A DNA stretch of 64,000 nucleotides from Alteriqipengyuania_B sp035481675 (GCF_035481675.1 NZ_JAYJJW010000001.1:1945311-2009310); one strand, 5' to 3'. Numbered from the stretch's first letter, positions 7,559 through 16,303 are shown. Numbers and translations are program-made. The notes: generated by a model not told the origin, from the letters alone.

Positions 7559-9007
7559 TCAGGGCTGGTCGGAGATTTCGCCGTCCTGCGCTTCGGTGTC
7601 AACGGTCCTTGTGGCGCTGGCGACCGGATCGGGTTCGTTCGACCAGTCCCACACCTGCCCGCGAACCCGCTCGAGATTGAGCGCCGGATCGTAAAGCGGG
7701 CCGTATTCCTCCAGCCCCAAGTCGCGCGCCTCGGCGCGGCCCATCGCGGCCAGCAGCGAGAAGCCAGCGACATAGGCGTTGCGCCGCGCGGTCACCAGCT
7801 GGACGCGGCTGCGGAGCAATTCCTGTTCTGCGTTCAGAACGTCGAGCACCGTTCGGTTGCCGACGCTGTTTTCCGCGCGCACGCCTTCCAGGCTGAGCTC
7901 CGCCGCGTCGACCGCGACCTGCGTCGACGCGATGATCGCATTGGCCGCTTCCCAGCTGGCATAGGCGCCGCGAACCTGCGCGATGATGTCGCGCTCCACG
8001 GCGATGACTTGCTCCAGCGCGGCTTCGCGTCGGGCCTGCGACTGGCGGATGAAGGCGCCCGTGCGCCCCCCGGTGAAGATCGGGATGGAGGCGCGCACGC
8101 CCGCGGTCACGGCGGTCGAGCCGTCGGTCACGACCACGCCCACCGGCAGGCCGTCCGTGTCGACCGAGCCGAGCGTGTTGTCGTAGCCCGCGTTCACGAA
8201 GCCTTCGACCCGCGGCAGGCGGCCCGCACGCGCGATATCGACGTCCAGCCCGGCAGCCCGCGCGCGTTCCACGGCGGCGATCAGGTCCGGGTTGTTGTCG
8301 AGCGCGATGGCGACCGCTTCCTCGGGGGAGGCGGGCAGGCCGGGCAGGGGCGGCGGCGGCTGCAGGTCGTCGGGTTCGGAGCCGACAAGCTGGATATAGC
8401 GCTCGCGCGCGTTGATAAGGTTCGACTGGGCGGAACGCAGGTCGCTGCGCGAAAGGGCAAGGCGCGATTCGGACTGCGCCACGTCGGTCAGCGTCAGGTC
8501 GCCGATTTCGAACCGGTCGCCCGTGGCTTCGAAATTGACCTGCAGGACGTTCACGTTGGCCTGCGACAGACCGACGATCGCCTCGTTCTGGATTACGTCC
8601 ATGTAGGCGCCGACAACCTGGGTGAAGAGGAAGCTTTCGGTGCCGCGCAGGTCCGCGCGCCCGGCCTCGACCCGCGTTTCGGCCGCCTGCACCGACCGGC
8701 GGACCGCGCCGCCGGTATACAGCGGCACGCCGAGATCGATGCCGGCACCCGCGCTACGGGCGGCGTTGCCCTGGCCTTCGAGGAATTCGAAATAGCTCGC
8801 ATTGCCGGAGACCGAAGGGAGCCCGTCGGCGCGCTCGATCGGCACGTTCTCGTCCAGCGCGCGCTGCTGGGCCCGCGCACTCTCCAGCGTGGGGTTGTTT
8901 CGGTAAGCCTCGGCCAGCGCTTCCTTCAGCGTGTCGGCAGAGGCCGGCACGGCAAGGACTGCAGCCAGCGCCGCGCCGCACAAAAGAGCGAAACCCCCCT
9001 TGGCCAT
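7559..9007 (-). CDS. tolC: TolC-family outer membrane channel protein
   Basis: 482 aa with a signal peptide (cleavage near PASADTLKEAL) and two outer-membrane-efflux repeats. The first starts at TLKEALAEAYRNNPTLESARA and the second at PEEAVAIALDNNPDLIAAVERA. TolC trimers form the outer-membrane exit duct for type I secretion and RND efflux. It could serve the giant type-I adhesin at the right end of this window, but that link is inference. The start is one base after the stop of the pcm-like gene. Confidence 0.92.
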   Translation of the reverse strand: MAKGGFALLCGAALAAVLAVPASADTLKEALAEAYRNNPTLESARAQQRALDENVPIERADGLPSVSGNASYFEFLEGQGNAARSAGAGIDLGVPLYTGGAVRRSVQAAETRVEAGRADLRGTESFLFTQVVGAYMDVIQNEAIVGLSQANVNVLQVNFEATGDRFEIGDLTLTDVAQSESRLALSRSDLRSAQSNLINARERYIQLVGSEPDDLQPPPPLPGLPASPEEAVAIALDNNPDLIAAVERARAAGLDVDIARAGRLPRVEGFVNAGYDNTLGSVDTDGLPVGVVVTDGSTAVTAGVRASIPIFTGGRTGAFIRQSQARREAALEQVIAVERDIIAQVRGAYASWEAANAIIASTQVAVDAAELSLEGVRAENSVGNRTVLDVLNAEQELLRSRVQLVTARRNAYVAGFSLLAAMGRAEARDLGLEEYGPLYDPALNLERVRGQVWDWSNEPDPVASATRTVDTEAQDGEISDQP

Positions 9008-9008
9008 G

Positions 9009-9605
9009 TCAGAACGTCCAGCTTTTCTCGGCCGCAAAGGCAGCGATCACCGGCATCCCGACATCGCCGATCGGGAGGAGGGCGACCGACTTGCCGGCCA
9101 GCTTTCCGCGCGCCAGCCGGGTGACGCCCTTCTCGACGATCCCGGTCACGATGCGCCCATCCGGGCCGAGCCGTTTGGCGATGGCAGGCGGAAGCTGTTC
9201 GGCCGCGCCGTCCACCAGGACGAGGTCGAAATCGCCCTTCTTCTTCGAAGTCGCGGCCGATGCGGCCGCCTCGCTCGTCACCTCGCCGCCCATTTCGGCG
9301 ACCAGCGCGGCAAGATAGCCGCTGCCGTTTTCGAGCACGAGCACCTTTTCACCCGCCTGCGGCATCGCCTCTTCCAGCATCTTGCCCTGCACCACGGGGG
9401 CCGCCAGCGCGCCGCCATCGGCCAGCGGGATGGCGCGGTCGATATAGGCATGGCCGCGCTTCTCGGCAGGCAGGTAATCCTCGCGCGGGACCGCTTCCAT
9501 CGCGCGCACGACACGCGGGGTGGTGACCCCGCTGGTGCGCAGCTGGCTGTCGATCATGGCGCGGCGGGCAGTCCGTGTCCCGGCGTCTTCGGCGACGGTT
9601 GTCAT
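9009..9605 (-). CDS. Degenerate protein-L-isoaspartate O-methyltransferase-like protein
   Basis: About 198 aa. The N-terminal half matches PCMT proteins (IDSQLRTSGVTTPRVVRAMEAVPREDYLP, then PVVQGKMLEEA). The SAM-binding motif reads LENGSGYLAALVAEMGG, and the segment that normally carries the ribose-binding acid and the GDG loop is missing; the sequence jumps within about 30 residues to FDLVLVDGAAEQLP. It may be a non-catalytic paralogue. AAGGA lies six bases before the ATG at 9605, favouring this start over 9611. A pcm-like gene before tolC is a recurrent alphaproteobacterial arrangement. Confidence 0.8.
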   Translation of the reverse strand: MTTVAEDAGTRTARRAMIDSQLRTSGVTTPRVVRAMEAVPREDYLPAEKRGHAYIDRAIPLADGGALAAPVVQGKMLEEAMPQAGEKVLVLENGSGYLAALVAEMGGEVTSEAAASAATSKKKGDFDLVLVDGAAEQLPPAIAKRLGPDGRIVTGIVEKGVTRLARGKLAGKSVALLPIGDVGMPVIAAFAAEKSWTF

Positions 9606-9648
9606 TCGCATTCCTTTTCATGGCCGTCCATCGGACCATCGGCGCACT

Positions 9649-9666
9649 GTATTATCACCATAATAC
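9649..9666. promoter_or_regulatory. AT-rich perfect inverted repeat between pcm-like gene and fumarase
   Basis: GTATTAT-CACC-ATAATAC has 7-bp arms around a 4-bp spacer. It lies in the divergent intergenic region in otherwise GC-rich DNA, 44 bases from the pcm-like start and about 115 bases from the fumarase start. It has the shape of a dimeric repressor operator. Confidence 0.45.
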
Positions 9667-9781
9667 GCCTAGGCAATAGGTCTTGCAATAGAGACAAGGC
9701 CGGTTGCTTCCAAGCGCTTTGACCAGAGGGGTACACAAGGACTAGGGGAACCCTCTTTCTGCGCAAAGCCAAGGTGGACCG

Positions 9782-11329
9782 ATGAACGACGCGACCGAAT
9801 TCCCGGCAGGGATGGTGACCATCCGCGAGGACGACCTGATCGACAGCATCGCCGATGCGCTGCAGTTCATCAGCTACTACCACCCGATGGACTACATCCG
9901 CGCGCTGGGCGAGGCGTACGAGGCGGAGCAGGGTCCAGCGGCCAAGGATGCGATCGCGCAGATCCTCACCAACAGCCGCATGTGTGCCGAAGGCCACCGG
10001 CCGATCTGCCAGGACACCGGCATCGTCAACGTGATGGTGAAGTGGGGGCAGGACTGCCGCCTCGACGCCTCCCGCAGCCTGCAGGAGGTAGCGGACGAAG
10101 GCGTGCGCCGGGCCTACAACCACCCGGACAACAAGCTGCGCGCCAGCATCCTCGCCGATCCGGCCTTCACCCGCCGCAACACGCGCGACAACACCCCTTG
10201 CGTGCTGTCGGTCGAAATGGTGCCGGGCAACACCGTCAGCATCGATGTCGCCGCCAAGGGCGGGGGCAGCGAGAACAAGTCCAAGTTCAAGATGATGAAC
10301 CCCAGCGACAATATCGTAGACTGGGTGGTCGAGCAGCTCCCCAGCATGGGCGCCGGCTGGTGCCCCCCGGGCATGCTCGGCATCGGCATCGGCGGCACCG
10401 CGGAACACTGCATGAAGCTCGCCAAGCAGAGCCTGATGGAGCCGATCGACATGGGGCAGCTGAAGGCGCGCGGGGCGAAAAGCGATATCGAGCAGCTGCG
10501 GATCGACATTTTCGATGCGGTTAACGCGCAAGGTATCGGGGCGCAGGGGCTGGGCGGGCTTTCGACCGTGCTCGACGTGAAAATCCTCGACTGGCCGTGC
10601 CATGCCGCGGGCAAGCCGGTGGCGATGATCCCCAATTGCGCCGCCACTCGCCACGCGCATTTCACGCTCGACGGCAGCGGGCCGAGCTATCTCGAAAAGC
10701 CCGATCTCGACGCTTGGCCCAAGGTGAACTGGCAGCCGGATGCCGCCGCCAGGCGGGTCGATCTCGATAACCTTACCCCGGCGGAAGTTGAAAGCTGGGA
10801 AAACGGCGACCGCCTGCTGCTGTCCGGCAAGATGCTGACCGGGCGCGATGCGGCGCACAAGCGCATCCAGGACATGATCGACAAGGGCGAGGAGCTGCCT
10901 GTCGATTTCCGGGGCCGCGCGATCTACTACGTCGGCCCGGTCGATCCGGTGATGGGCGAAGTCGTGGGCCCCGCCGGCCCGACCACGGCCACCCGGATGG
11001 ACAAGTTCACCGAAATGATGCTCGACCTCGGCCTGCTCGCCATGATCGGCAAGGCGGAGCGCGGGCACAACGCGGTCGAAGTAATCAGCCGTTTCAGGGT
11101 CGCGTACCTGATGGCGACCGGCGGCGCGGCCTATCTCGTCAGCCGGGCGATCAAGGAGGCGCGGGTGGTCGCTTTCGAGGAACTCGGCATGGAAGCGATT
11201 TACGAATTCACGGTCGAGAACATGCCCGTGACGGTCGCCGTCGATAGCCGCGGCAACAATGTCCACACGCTTGCCCCGGCGCACTGGAAGGACCGGATTG
11301 CCAAGGAAAAGCTGCTCGAGAAGGGCTGA
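9782..11329 (+). CDS. Class I (iron-sulfur) fumarate hydratase
   Basis: 515 aa, the single-polypeptide class I fumarase that interconverts fumarate and malate in the TCA cycle with an oxygen-sensitive [4Fe-4S] cluster. The N-terminal alpha-type domain has SRMCAEGHRPICQDTG (C68, C76) and KGGGSENKSKFKM. The C-terminal beta-type domain includes RGRAIYYVGPVDPVMGEVVGPAGPTTATRMDKF. The ATG at 9782 follows a short purine-rich leader. No class II fumC is in the window. Confidence 0.92.
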   Translation: MNDATEFPAGMVTIREDDLIDSIADALQFISYYHPMDYIRALGEAYEAEQGPAAKDAIAQILTNSRMCAEGHRPICQDTGIVNVMVKWGQDCRLDASRSLQEVADEGVRRAYNHPDNKLRASILADPAFTRRNTRDNTPCVLSVEMVPGNTVSIDVAAKGGGSENKSKFKMMNPSDNIVDWVVEQLPSMGAGWCPPGMLGIGIGGTAEHCMKLAKQSLMEPIDMGQLKARGAKSDIEQLRIDIFDAVNAQGIGAQGLGGLSTVLDVKILDWPCHAAGKPVAMIPNCAATRHAHFTLDGSGPSYLEKPDLDAWPKVNWQPDAAARRVDLDNLTPAEVESWENGDRLLLSGKMLTGRDAAHKRIQDMIDKGEELPVDFRGRAIYYVGPVDPVMGEVVGPAGPTTATRMDKFTEMMLDLGLLAMIGKAERGHNAVEVISRFRVAYLMATGGAAYLVSRAIKEARVVAFEELGMEAIYEFTVENMPVTVAVDSRGNNVHTLAPAHWKDRIAKEKLLEKG

Positions 11330-11408
11330 GCCGGCTTTCGATCAACGCCTTTGCCCGCTCGACGGCGGGACTGGCGCGCTTTCCGCCGATTTGGCACATG
11401 AGCGCGAG

Positions 11409-12656
11409 ATGAACGTGCTGACACAGATCCGCGCCGAGGAGGCCGCGCCTCCCGCGAGCGACCAGCCGCCGAGCGTGCCCTTCCGGGTGGTGATCGGCTC
11501 GATCGCGATCCTGTGGTTCCTCAATTTCGCCTTCATCACGATCCGCGCGATCCTGCTCGATTTCGAATACCAGGGCGAACTTGTCTTCCTGCGGCTGCAG
11601 CTGTTCGCCATCGCGGTGGCGCTGACGCTGGGCCTGTGGGTCATCATCCGCCTGTTCGACCGCTTCCGCCTGCCGGTGCGCGTTGGCGTGGCGGTGGTGG
11701 TCGCCCTGCCGGTCGCGCTGTGCCTCGCGCAGGCGAGCGTCACGCTGTTCACCCCGATCAACGAGCGCATCATTACCGAGCGGGCCGAGGCCGAGAACGT
11801 GCCGCTGCGCCGGAACGAGGAAGGCCAGCTCGAACTCGACACGGCGGCCATTCGCGCCAGCGCGGGCAGCGACCAGGCCGACAACACCGCTCCCCCTGCG
11901 AAATCCCGCTTTGCGGGCAGCCGCTGGCAGCAGCTGATCGACACCGGGCTCGGCCATTATTTCGTGATGCTCGCCTGGTGCGCGCTCTATTTCGCGATGC
12001 TGGCGGGCGAGCGGGCCCGTATGGCGGAGCGGCGCGAGGCGGAATTCCGCGCCGCCGCCCGCGCGGCAGAACTGCGGTCGCTGCGCTACCAGGTAAACCC
12101 GCATTTCCTGTTCAACACCTTGAATTCGCTCTCCAGCCTGATCCTGACGGGCAAGAACGACCGGGCCGAGGCGATGCTGCAGACGCTCGCAGAATTCTAC
12201 CGCCAGAGCCTGAACGATGCGCCTACTGCGGACGTCACGCTCGAAGAGGAGATCGCGCTGCAGAGGCTCTATCTCGAGATCGAGGAAATGCGCTTTCCCA
12301 AGCGCCTGCGCACGGCGATCGACGTGCCGGAAGAATTGCTCGACCTGCGCGTGCCCGGCATGATCCTGCAGCCGCTGGTCGAAAACTCGGTCAAATACGG
12401 CGTGGCGCGAAGCACGGGGGCGGTCACGATCACCATTTCGGCGCGGCAGGAATACGGCCGGCTGGTCGTCAGCGTCACCGACAACGGCCCTGGCTTGAAG
12501 GACGGTGCGGGCGAAACGCACGGCACCGGCATCGGCCTCGCCAACGTCCGTCAGCGCCTCCACGCCCGTTTCGGGGAGGAAGCGCACATCGTCTCCGGCG
12601 TGACGGGCGATGGCTATGCGACCCACTTGCGGATCCCGGTGAATACCGATGTCTGA
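11409..12656 (+). CDS. LytS/YehU-type sensor histidine kinase
   Basis: 415 aa. The N-terminal membrane domain has hydrophobic segments at about residues 25-50, 60-82, 90-112 and 180-198. It is followed by a His_kinase domain with YQVNPHFLFNTLNSLSSL (phospho-acceptor His232) and an HATPase domain (VENSVKYG, TDNGPGLKDG, GTGIGLANVRQRL). The ATG at 11409 places the first membrane helix near the N-terminus. It overlaps the response regulator gene by 8 nt, so the two form a two-component system. The signal sensed is unknown. Confidence 0.9.
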   Translation: MNVLTQIRAEEAAPPASDQPPSVPFRVVIGSIAILWFLNFAFITIRAILLDFEYQGELVFLRLQLFAIAVALTLGLWVIIRLFDRFRLPVRVGVAVVVALPVALCLAQASVTLFTPINERIITERAEAENVPLRRNEEGQLELDTAAIRASAGSDQADNTAPPAKSRFAGSRWQQLIDTGLGHYFVMLAWCALYFAMLAGERARMAERREAEFRAAARAAELRSLRYQVNPHFLFNTLNSLSSLILTGKNDRAEAMLQTLAEFYRQSLNDAPTADVTLEEEIALQRLYLEIEEMRFPKRLRTAIDVPEELLDLRVPGMILQPLVENSVKYGVARSTGAVTITISARQEYGRLVVSVTDNGPGLKDGAGETHGTGIGLANVRQRLHARFGEEAHIVSGVTGDGYATHLRIPVNTDV

Positions 12657-13392
12657 CGATACGACCATCCGGACCCTGACCACGCTGATCGTCGACGACG
12701 AGCCGTTGGCGGTGGAGCGGCTGCAGGTCATCTGCGCCGGAATCGACCATATCGAGGTCAAGGGCACCGCAAGCGACGGCGCGTCCGCCCTGCGGCTGGT
12801 CGAGGCGCTGAAACCCGATCTCGTCCTGCTCGACATGACGATGCCCGAAATGGACGGACTGACGGTCGCCGCCGCGCTCGGCAAGCTCGACAATTCGCCG
12901 GCAGTTATCTTCGTTACCGCGCATGACAATTTCGCGGTCGAGGCCTTCGACCTGGAAGCCATCGACTATGTCCTGAAGCCGGTCACGGCGGAGCGGCTGC
13001 AACGCGCCATCGGCCGCGCGCTGGACCGGCGGCAGAGCGAGGCGGGGGGCGGCGGCGACAGCTGGCTGCGCGAATTCTGGGTGCCGCATCGATCGGAACT
13101 CAAACGCATCCCCACTGCCGATGTGTGGCGGATCGACGCGGAGCGCGATTACGTCCGCCTGCATGTCGGCGACCACAGTTTCCTGATGCTGCAGACCATC
13201 GCCGGGCTGGAAGCGAAGCTCGATCCCGACGAATTCATCCGCGTCCACCGCTCCACCATCCTCAAGCGCGGCGAAATCACCGGGCTGCGGCACGAGGGCA
13301 TGGGCGTGTGGTGCGCGGAAATGGATCACTGCGAGCCGGTCCGCATCGGGCGGACCTATCTTGCGAGGGTCAAGTCGATGGCCGGTCGCTGA
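12649..13392 (+). CDS. LytTR-family response regulator
   Basis: 247 aa. The receiver domain has DDE acidic-pocket residues at 16-18, phospho-acceptor Asp62 (LVLLDMTMPEMDGL) and Lys in YVLKPV. A C-terminal LytTR DNA-binding domain covers about residues 140-245 (VWRIDAERDYVRLHVG, IRVHRSTILKRGEI). It pairs with the overlapping LytS-type kinase. LytTR proteins bind direct repeats at target promoters; no target is evident here. An intrinsic terminator follows. Confidence 0.92.
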   Translation: MSDDTTIRTLTTLIVDDEPLAVERLQVICAGIDHIEVKGTASDGASALRLVEALKPDLVLLDMTMPEMDGLTVAAALGKLDNSPAVIFVTAHDNFAVEAFDLEAIDYVLKPVTAERLQRAIGRALDRRQSEAGGGGDSWLREFWVPHRSELKRIPTADVWRIDAERDYVRLHVGDHSFLMLQTIAGLEAKLDPDEFIRVHRSTILKRGEITGLRHEGMGVWCAEMDHCEPVRIGRTYLARVKSMAGR

Positions 13393-13416
13393 CGCTTCTC
13401 CTGCTTGCTGCACAAC

Positions 13417-13446
13417 AAAAAGGCGCCGGTGCGGGGCGCCTTTTTG
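13417..13446 (+). terminator. Intrinsic terminator after the LytTR regulator
   Basis: AAAAAGGCGCC (13417-13427) and GGCGCCTTTTT (13435-13445) form a GC stem with flanking A and T runs. The symmetrical A/T flanks mean it can also serve the convergent urcA-type gene. Confidence 0.85.
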
Positions 13447-13473
13447 CTTGGGACAGGATAGGGCCGGACTGGT

Positions 13474-13785
13474 TCAACCGCCCTTGGCAAGCTCCTGCTC
13501 GATCGCGGCGATGCGCAGCTGCGCCTTCGCCTTGGCCTCGTCGTAGCAGGCGCGCGCCGCGGCCTGGTCGATCGAACGGGCGCTCGTCTGGCCGAAGCCG
13601 CAGACGTTGCGCGCCGCGATGTCGACGCGCCGCTCCAGCTTCGCGCGATCCTTCGCCTGCGACAGGTCGAGATCCGACGTGTCCACATGCACGGTGCGTT
13701 CGATGGAGCGGGTGCCCGCGGTCGCGGGGGCTGCCATGGAGAGGGTGATGCCGGCTGCTGCGGCAAAGAGGGCGATAGTTTTCAT
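13474..13785 (-). CDS. UrcA family protein, exported
   Basis: 103 aa with a clear signal peptide (MKTIALFAAAAGITLSMAAPATA) followed by a short domain with SIERTVHVDTSDLDLSQ and an NVCGFGQ...CYDEA cysteine pair. This is the layout of UrcA proteins, a small periplasmic family found mainly in sphingomonads and relatives, function unknown. A GAGGAG ribosome-binding site supports the start at 13785. Confidence 0.8.
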   Translation of the reverse strand: MKTIALFAAAAGITLSMAAPATAGTRSIERTVHVDTSDLDLSQAKDRAKLERRVDIAARNVCGFGQTSARSIDQAAARACYDEAKAKAQLRIAAIEQELAKGG

Positions 13786-13983
13786 TGGTCGTCTCCTCGT
13801 TTCAGGGTGCGCCGCGGCAAGAAGGGCCTGGGAGAGCCGCGGCGCAGGAATGTTTCTAGACCATGGCACCCCACTTGGCTTTTGTTGCTCGATCACCGCG
13901 TGCGCCGCATCGACCAAGGACCCGCGCTCCCGCCGAACGCCCCGATCCGCTCCACCAGCGACCCATGACAGGCGACGAAAAAT

Positions 13984-14262
13984 ATGCATGATGGCGGCAT
14001 GATCGTGGCCATCATCTTCGCGCTGGGCATCGCCAACTTCGCGCTCAACCGCGCCGTGCTGGACAGCGGGCACGAGCTGGTGGCGCAGTTCCCCGGCCTG
14101 TTCGGCGGCAAGGGGATGGTTTCGCTCGGCTTCGAGTTCGCCGTGCTCCTCGCCGCGATGCTCTTTGCGGCGAACGGATCGCCGGGCGTGATCTGGGCCT
14201 ATGCCATCTACAGCGGGGCGAACGCGGTGGCGGCCTGGCTGGTGCTGTCGCAGCGGATCTGA
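13984..14262 (+). CDS. Small membrane protein of unknown function
   Basis: 92 aa with three hydrophobic stretches (about residues 6-22, 46-62 and 68-88). I do not recognise a family. An internal ATG at 13999 would remove only the first five residues and is equally plausible. The gene is divergent from the UrcA gene; the 198-nt space between them shows nothing else I can identify. Confidence 0.55.
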   Translation: MHDGGMIVAIIFALGIANFALNRAVLDSGHELVAQFPGLFGGKGMVSLGFEFAVLLAAMLFAANGSPGVIWAYAIYSGANAVAAWLVLSQRI

Positions 14263-14275
14263 CCGCGGGCGGCGC

Positions 14276-14300
14276 GGAACCGCGCGAACCGCGGCTCGTT
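14276..14300 (+). promoter_or_regulatory. Possible EcfG-type promoter before the lipid kinase gene
   Basis: GGAAC (14276-14280), a 16-bp spacer and CGTT (14297-14300) match the general-stress sigma factor EcfG consensus. The expected start of transcription falls almost on the ATG at 14309, so the transcript would be leaderless or nearly so. The GC-rich context makes a chance match possible. Confidence 0.35.
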
Positions 14301-14308
14301 CCCCGTGC

Positions 14309-15151
14309 ATGCGCATAGAGCCGCAACCCATCTGGCTGATAGTCAACGAAAAGAGCGGAAGCTTCAGCGAGGACGCCGTGCAGGCGCTCGCCGAAGCCTT
14401 CGACGCCGCCCGCTTTCCGGTACGCCGCTTGGTGCGCATCCCCACCGACGACGCGCCCACACCCGCGCAACTCGACGAAGCGGAGATCGGATTGGCAGCG
14501 ATCTTCACCGGCGACGGCACGATCAGCTCGGTCGTGGCCGGACTTGGCGGATGGGGCGGCAAGGTGCTGGTGCTGCCCGGCGGGACGATGAACCTGCTCT
14601 CCGGCCGGCTCCACGGCGAGGTGGACGAATGCGAGATCGTCGCGCGGCTGGCAGGCGAGGTGACGGCGCGCGACATGCCGATCATTTGCCATGGCGAACG
14701 GCAGGCGCTCGTCGGCATATCCGCCGGACCCGGCGCCATGTGGTACGACGTGCGCGAGGATATGCGCGACCTGTCCATCGGCCAGCTGGTCGGCGATGCG
14801 GCCGATGCGGCAAGCGCCACCGTTGCGGGACCCTTCGTGCACTGCGTGGAACCTGCACTCGGCCGCGACACCGGCTATCCGCTGATCGAACTCGAACCGA
14901 GCGAGGAGGGAATCCGCATCGTTGCCTTCACGGCCGAGACGCTGGGCGGCTATCTCGAACAGGGGTGGGCCATGCTGAAGCGCGAATTCCGCGAAGGACC
15001 GCATAAGGTGCTGGGCCATGCCGATAGTGTGACGCTGCGCGCGGACGAGGATATCGCCCTGTCGGTCGACGGTGAGCCGCAGGAGGGCAGCCGCGAGGAA
15101 ACATTTGTCGTGGCGCGGTCCGGTGTCGATCTGGTAGCGACCCGCGCATGA
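14309..15151 (+). CDS. Diacylglycerol kinase-family lipid kinase
   Basis: 280 aa with DAGK catalytic-domain features: the phosphate-binding IVNEKSGSF at the N-terminus, IFTGDGTISSVVAGL in place of the usual GGDGTxNEV, and VLPGGTMNLLSG. The family phosphorylates diacylglycerol, sphingoid or related lipids with ATP. In sphingolipid-making sphingomonads a long-chain-base substrate is possible, but the sequence does not settle it. The stop overlaps the start of the metallophosphoesterase gene (ATGA). Confidence 0.82.
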   Translation: MRIEPQPIWLIVNEKSGSFSEDAVQALAEAFDAARFPVRRLVRIPTDDAPTPAQLDEAEIGLAAIFTGDGTISSVVAGLGGWGGKVLVLPGGTMNLLSGRLHGEVDECEIVARLAGEVTARDMPIICHGERQALVGISAGPGAMWYDVREDMRDLSIGQLVGDAADAASATVAGPFVHCVEPALGRDTGYPLIELEPSEEGIRIVAFTAETLGGYLEQGWAMLKREFREGPHKVLGHADSVTLRADEDIALSVDGEPQEGSREETFVVARSGVDLVATRA

Positions 15152-16029
15152 CCGATGGCAACGGCACGGAAGGCCGCGATAACGCACTGCTGTTCCACTT
15201 TTCCGACATCCATTTCGGGCTGGAGGACAACGAGGCGCTCGACTGGGCGAAGGACGAGATCGCCCGCCAGTGCCCCGACGCGGTGGCGATCACCGGCGAC
15301 CTCACCATGCGGGCCCGACACCGCGAATTTGCCGCGGCCAGGGACTGGATCCTGTCGCTGAAGGCGCCGGTCACGGTCGAGGTCGGCAACCACGACATGC
15401 CCTATTTCAACCCGATCGAGCGGTTCTTCGCGCCGTATAGCCGCTTCAAGGGGATGGAGCAGCTGGTCGAGCGCGAGATCGACCTGCCTGGCATCGCTGT
15501 GGTTCCTTTAAAAACCGCAGTCCGCGCGCAGCCGCGCCTCAACTGGTCGAAGGGCTGGGTCACCGGCCGGGCGCTGAAGAAATGCCTCGATGCGATCGAC
15601 GCCCTGCCGCCCGGCACAAGCGCCCTGGTGACAGTGCACCATCCGCTGCGCGAAGTGGGCACGGAAGGCACTGCCCTGACCAAGAATGGCGAGCGGGCGC
15701 TGGCGGAGCTTGCCAAGCGCAACGTTCTCGCGGTCCTGTCGGGCCATGTGCACGATGCCTTCGACCTGGTCGAGCCGACGCCCAACGGTCCCGTACGGAT
15801 GATCGGGGCCGGCACCCTGTCCAAGCGGACGCGCTCGACCCCGCCCAGCTTCAACGAATTGCGCTGGGACGGGCAGCAGCTGACCGTGTCGGTCCGCAAC
15901 CTGGAACACGTTTCCAGCCGCGACATGATGATCGACGACGTGCCCGAAGATGCGCTCCCCCCGCGCGAGCCGGGCGAGCCCGTGGCCCCGGTCGGCCGCA
16001 TACCACGCACCGACCCGCCGGTTCACTAA
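15148..16029 (+). CDS. Calcineurin-like metallophosphoesterase
   Basis: 293 aa with all the metal-ligand motifs of the superfamily in order: FSDIHFG, ITGDLT, VGNHD, VHHPLR and LSGHVHDAF. The enzyme hydrolyses phosphomono- or diesters with a dinuclear metal centre; the substrate is unknown. Its ATGA overlap with the lipid kinase gene suggests linked roles, possibly lipid or headgroup phosphate turnover. Confidence 0.88.
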   Translation: MTDGNGTEGRDNALLFHFSDIHFGLEDNEALDWAKDEIARQCPDAVAITGDLTMRARHREFAAARDWILSLKAPVTVEVGNHDMPYFNPIERFFAPYSRFKGMEQLVEREIDLPGIAVVPLKTAVRAQPRLNWSKGWVTGRALKKCLDAIDALPPGTSALVTVHHPLREVGTEGTALTKNGERALAELAKRNVLAVLSGHVHDAFDLVEPTPNGPVRMIGAGTLSKRTRSTPPSFNELRWDGQQLTVSVRNLEHVSSRDMMIDDVPEDALPPREPGEPVAPVGRIPRTDPPVH

Positions 16030-16041
16030 CGCGTTCTTAAC
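16026..16041 (+). promoter_or_regulatory. CtrA-like box (CTAA-N7-TTAAC)
   Basis: CTAA (16026-16029), seven bases, then TTAAC (16037-16041) differs from the CtrA consensus TTAA-N7-TTAAC at one base. It begins in the stop codon of the metallophosphoesterase and ends 40 bases before the start of the small membrane protein gene. Confidence 0.4.
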
Positions 16042-16080
16042 CGCCCCGTGCGAGTTTGCCCCGACAATCGTGGGGGCGAT

Positions 16081-16281
16081 ATGATCAATTTCTTCAAGGC
16101 CATTCCGCTCGGCGGACTGTTGACGTGGGTCGTGTGCATCTTTGCAGGCTCGGGCGGGGCATCGGGCGGCCAGCTGGATATAAGGCCGATCGAGATCGTC
16201 GATCACACGGTGCTGTGGTCTTGGCCACTCTTCGGCATCGGCACGCTGCTAGCCTGGGGGATCATGGCCCTGCAGAAATAG
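16081..16281 (+). CDS. Small membrane protein of unknown function
   Basis: 66 aa with two hydrophobic segments (about residues 8-22 and 44-62) separated by a Gly-rich loop. The ATG at 16081 follows GGGGGCG, a usable ribosome-binding site. No family recognised. A CtrA-like box lies 40 bases upstream, which would fit a cell-cycle-regulated gene. Confidence 0.55.
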   Translation: MINFFKAIPLGGLLTWVVCIFAGSGGASGGQLDIRPIEIVDHTVLWSWPLFGIGTLLAWGIMALQK

Positions 16282-16303
16282 CGCGCATCCGTACCAGACA
16301 TGG

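Noticed and set aside
9602..11284. 560-aa frame antisense to fumarase
   Set aside because: Fumarase motifs are clear on the plus strand; the antisense product has no recognisable domain.
11208..12962. 584-aa frame antisense to the histidine kinase
   Set aside because: The kinase and regulator have all family motifs and overlap as a pair; this is a shadow.
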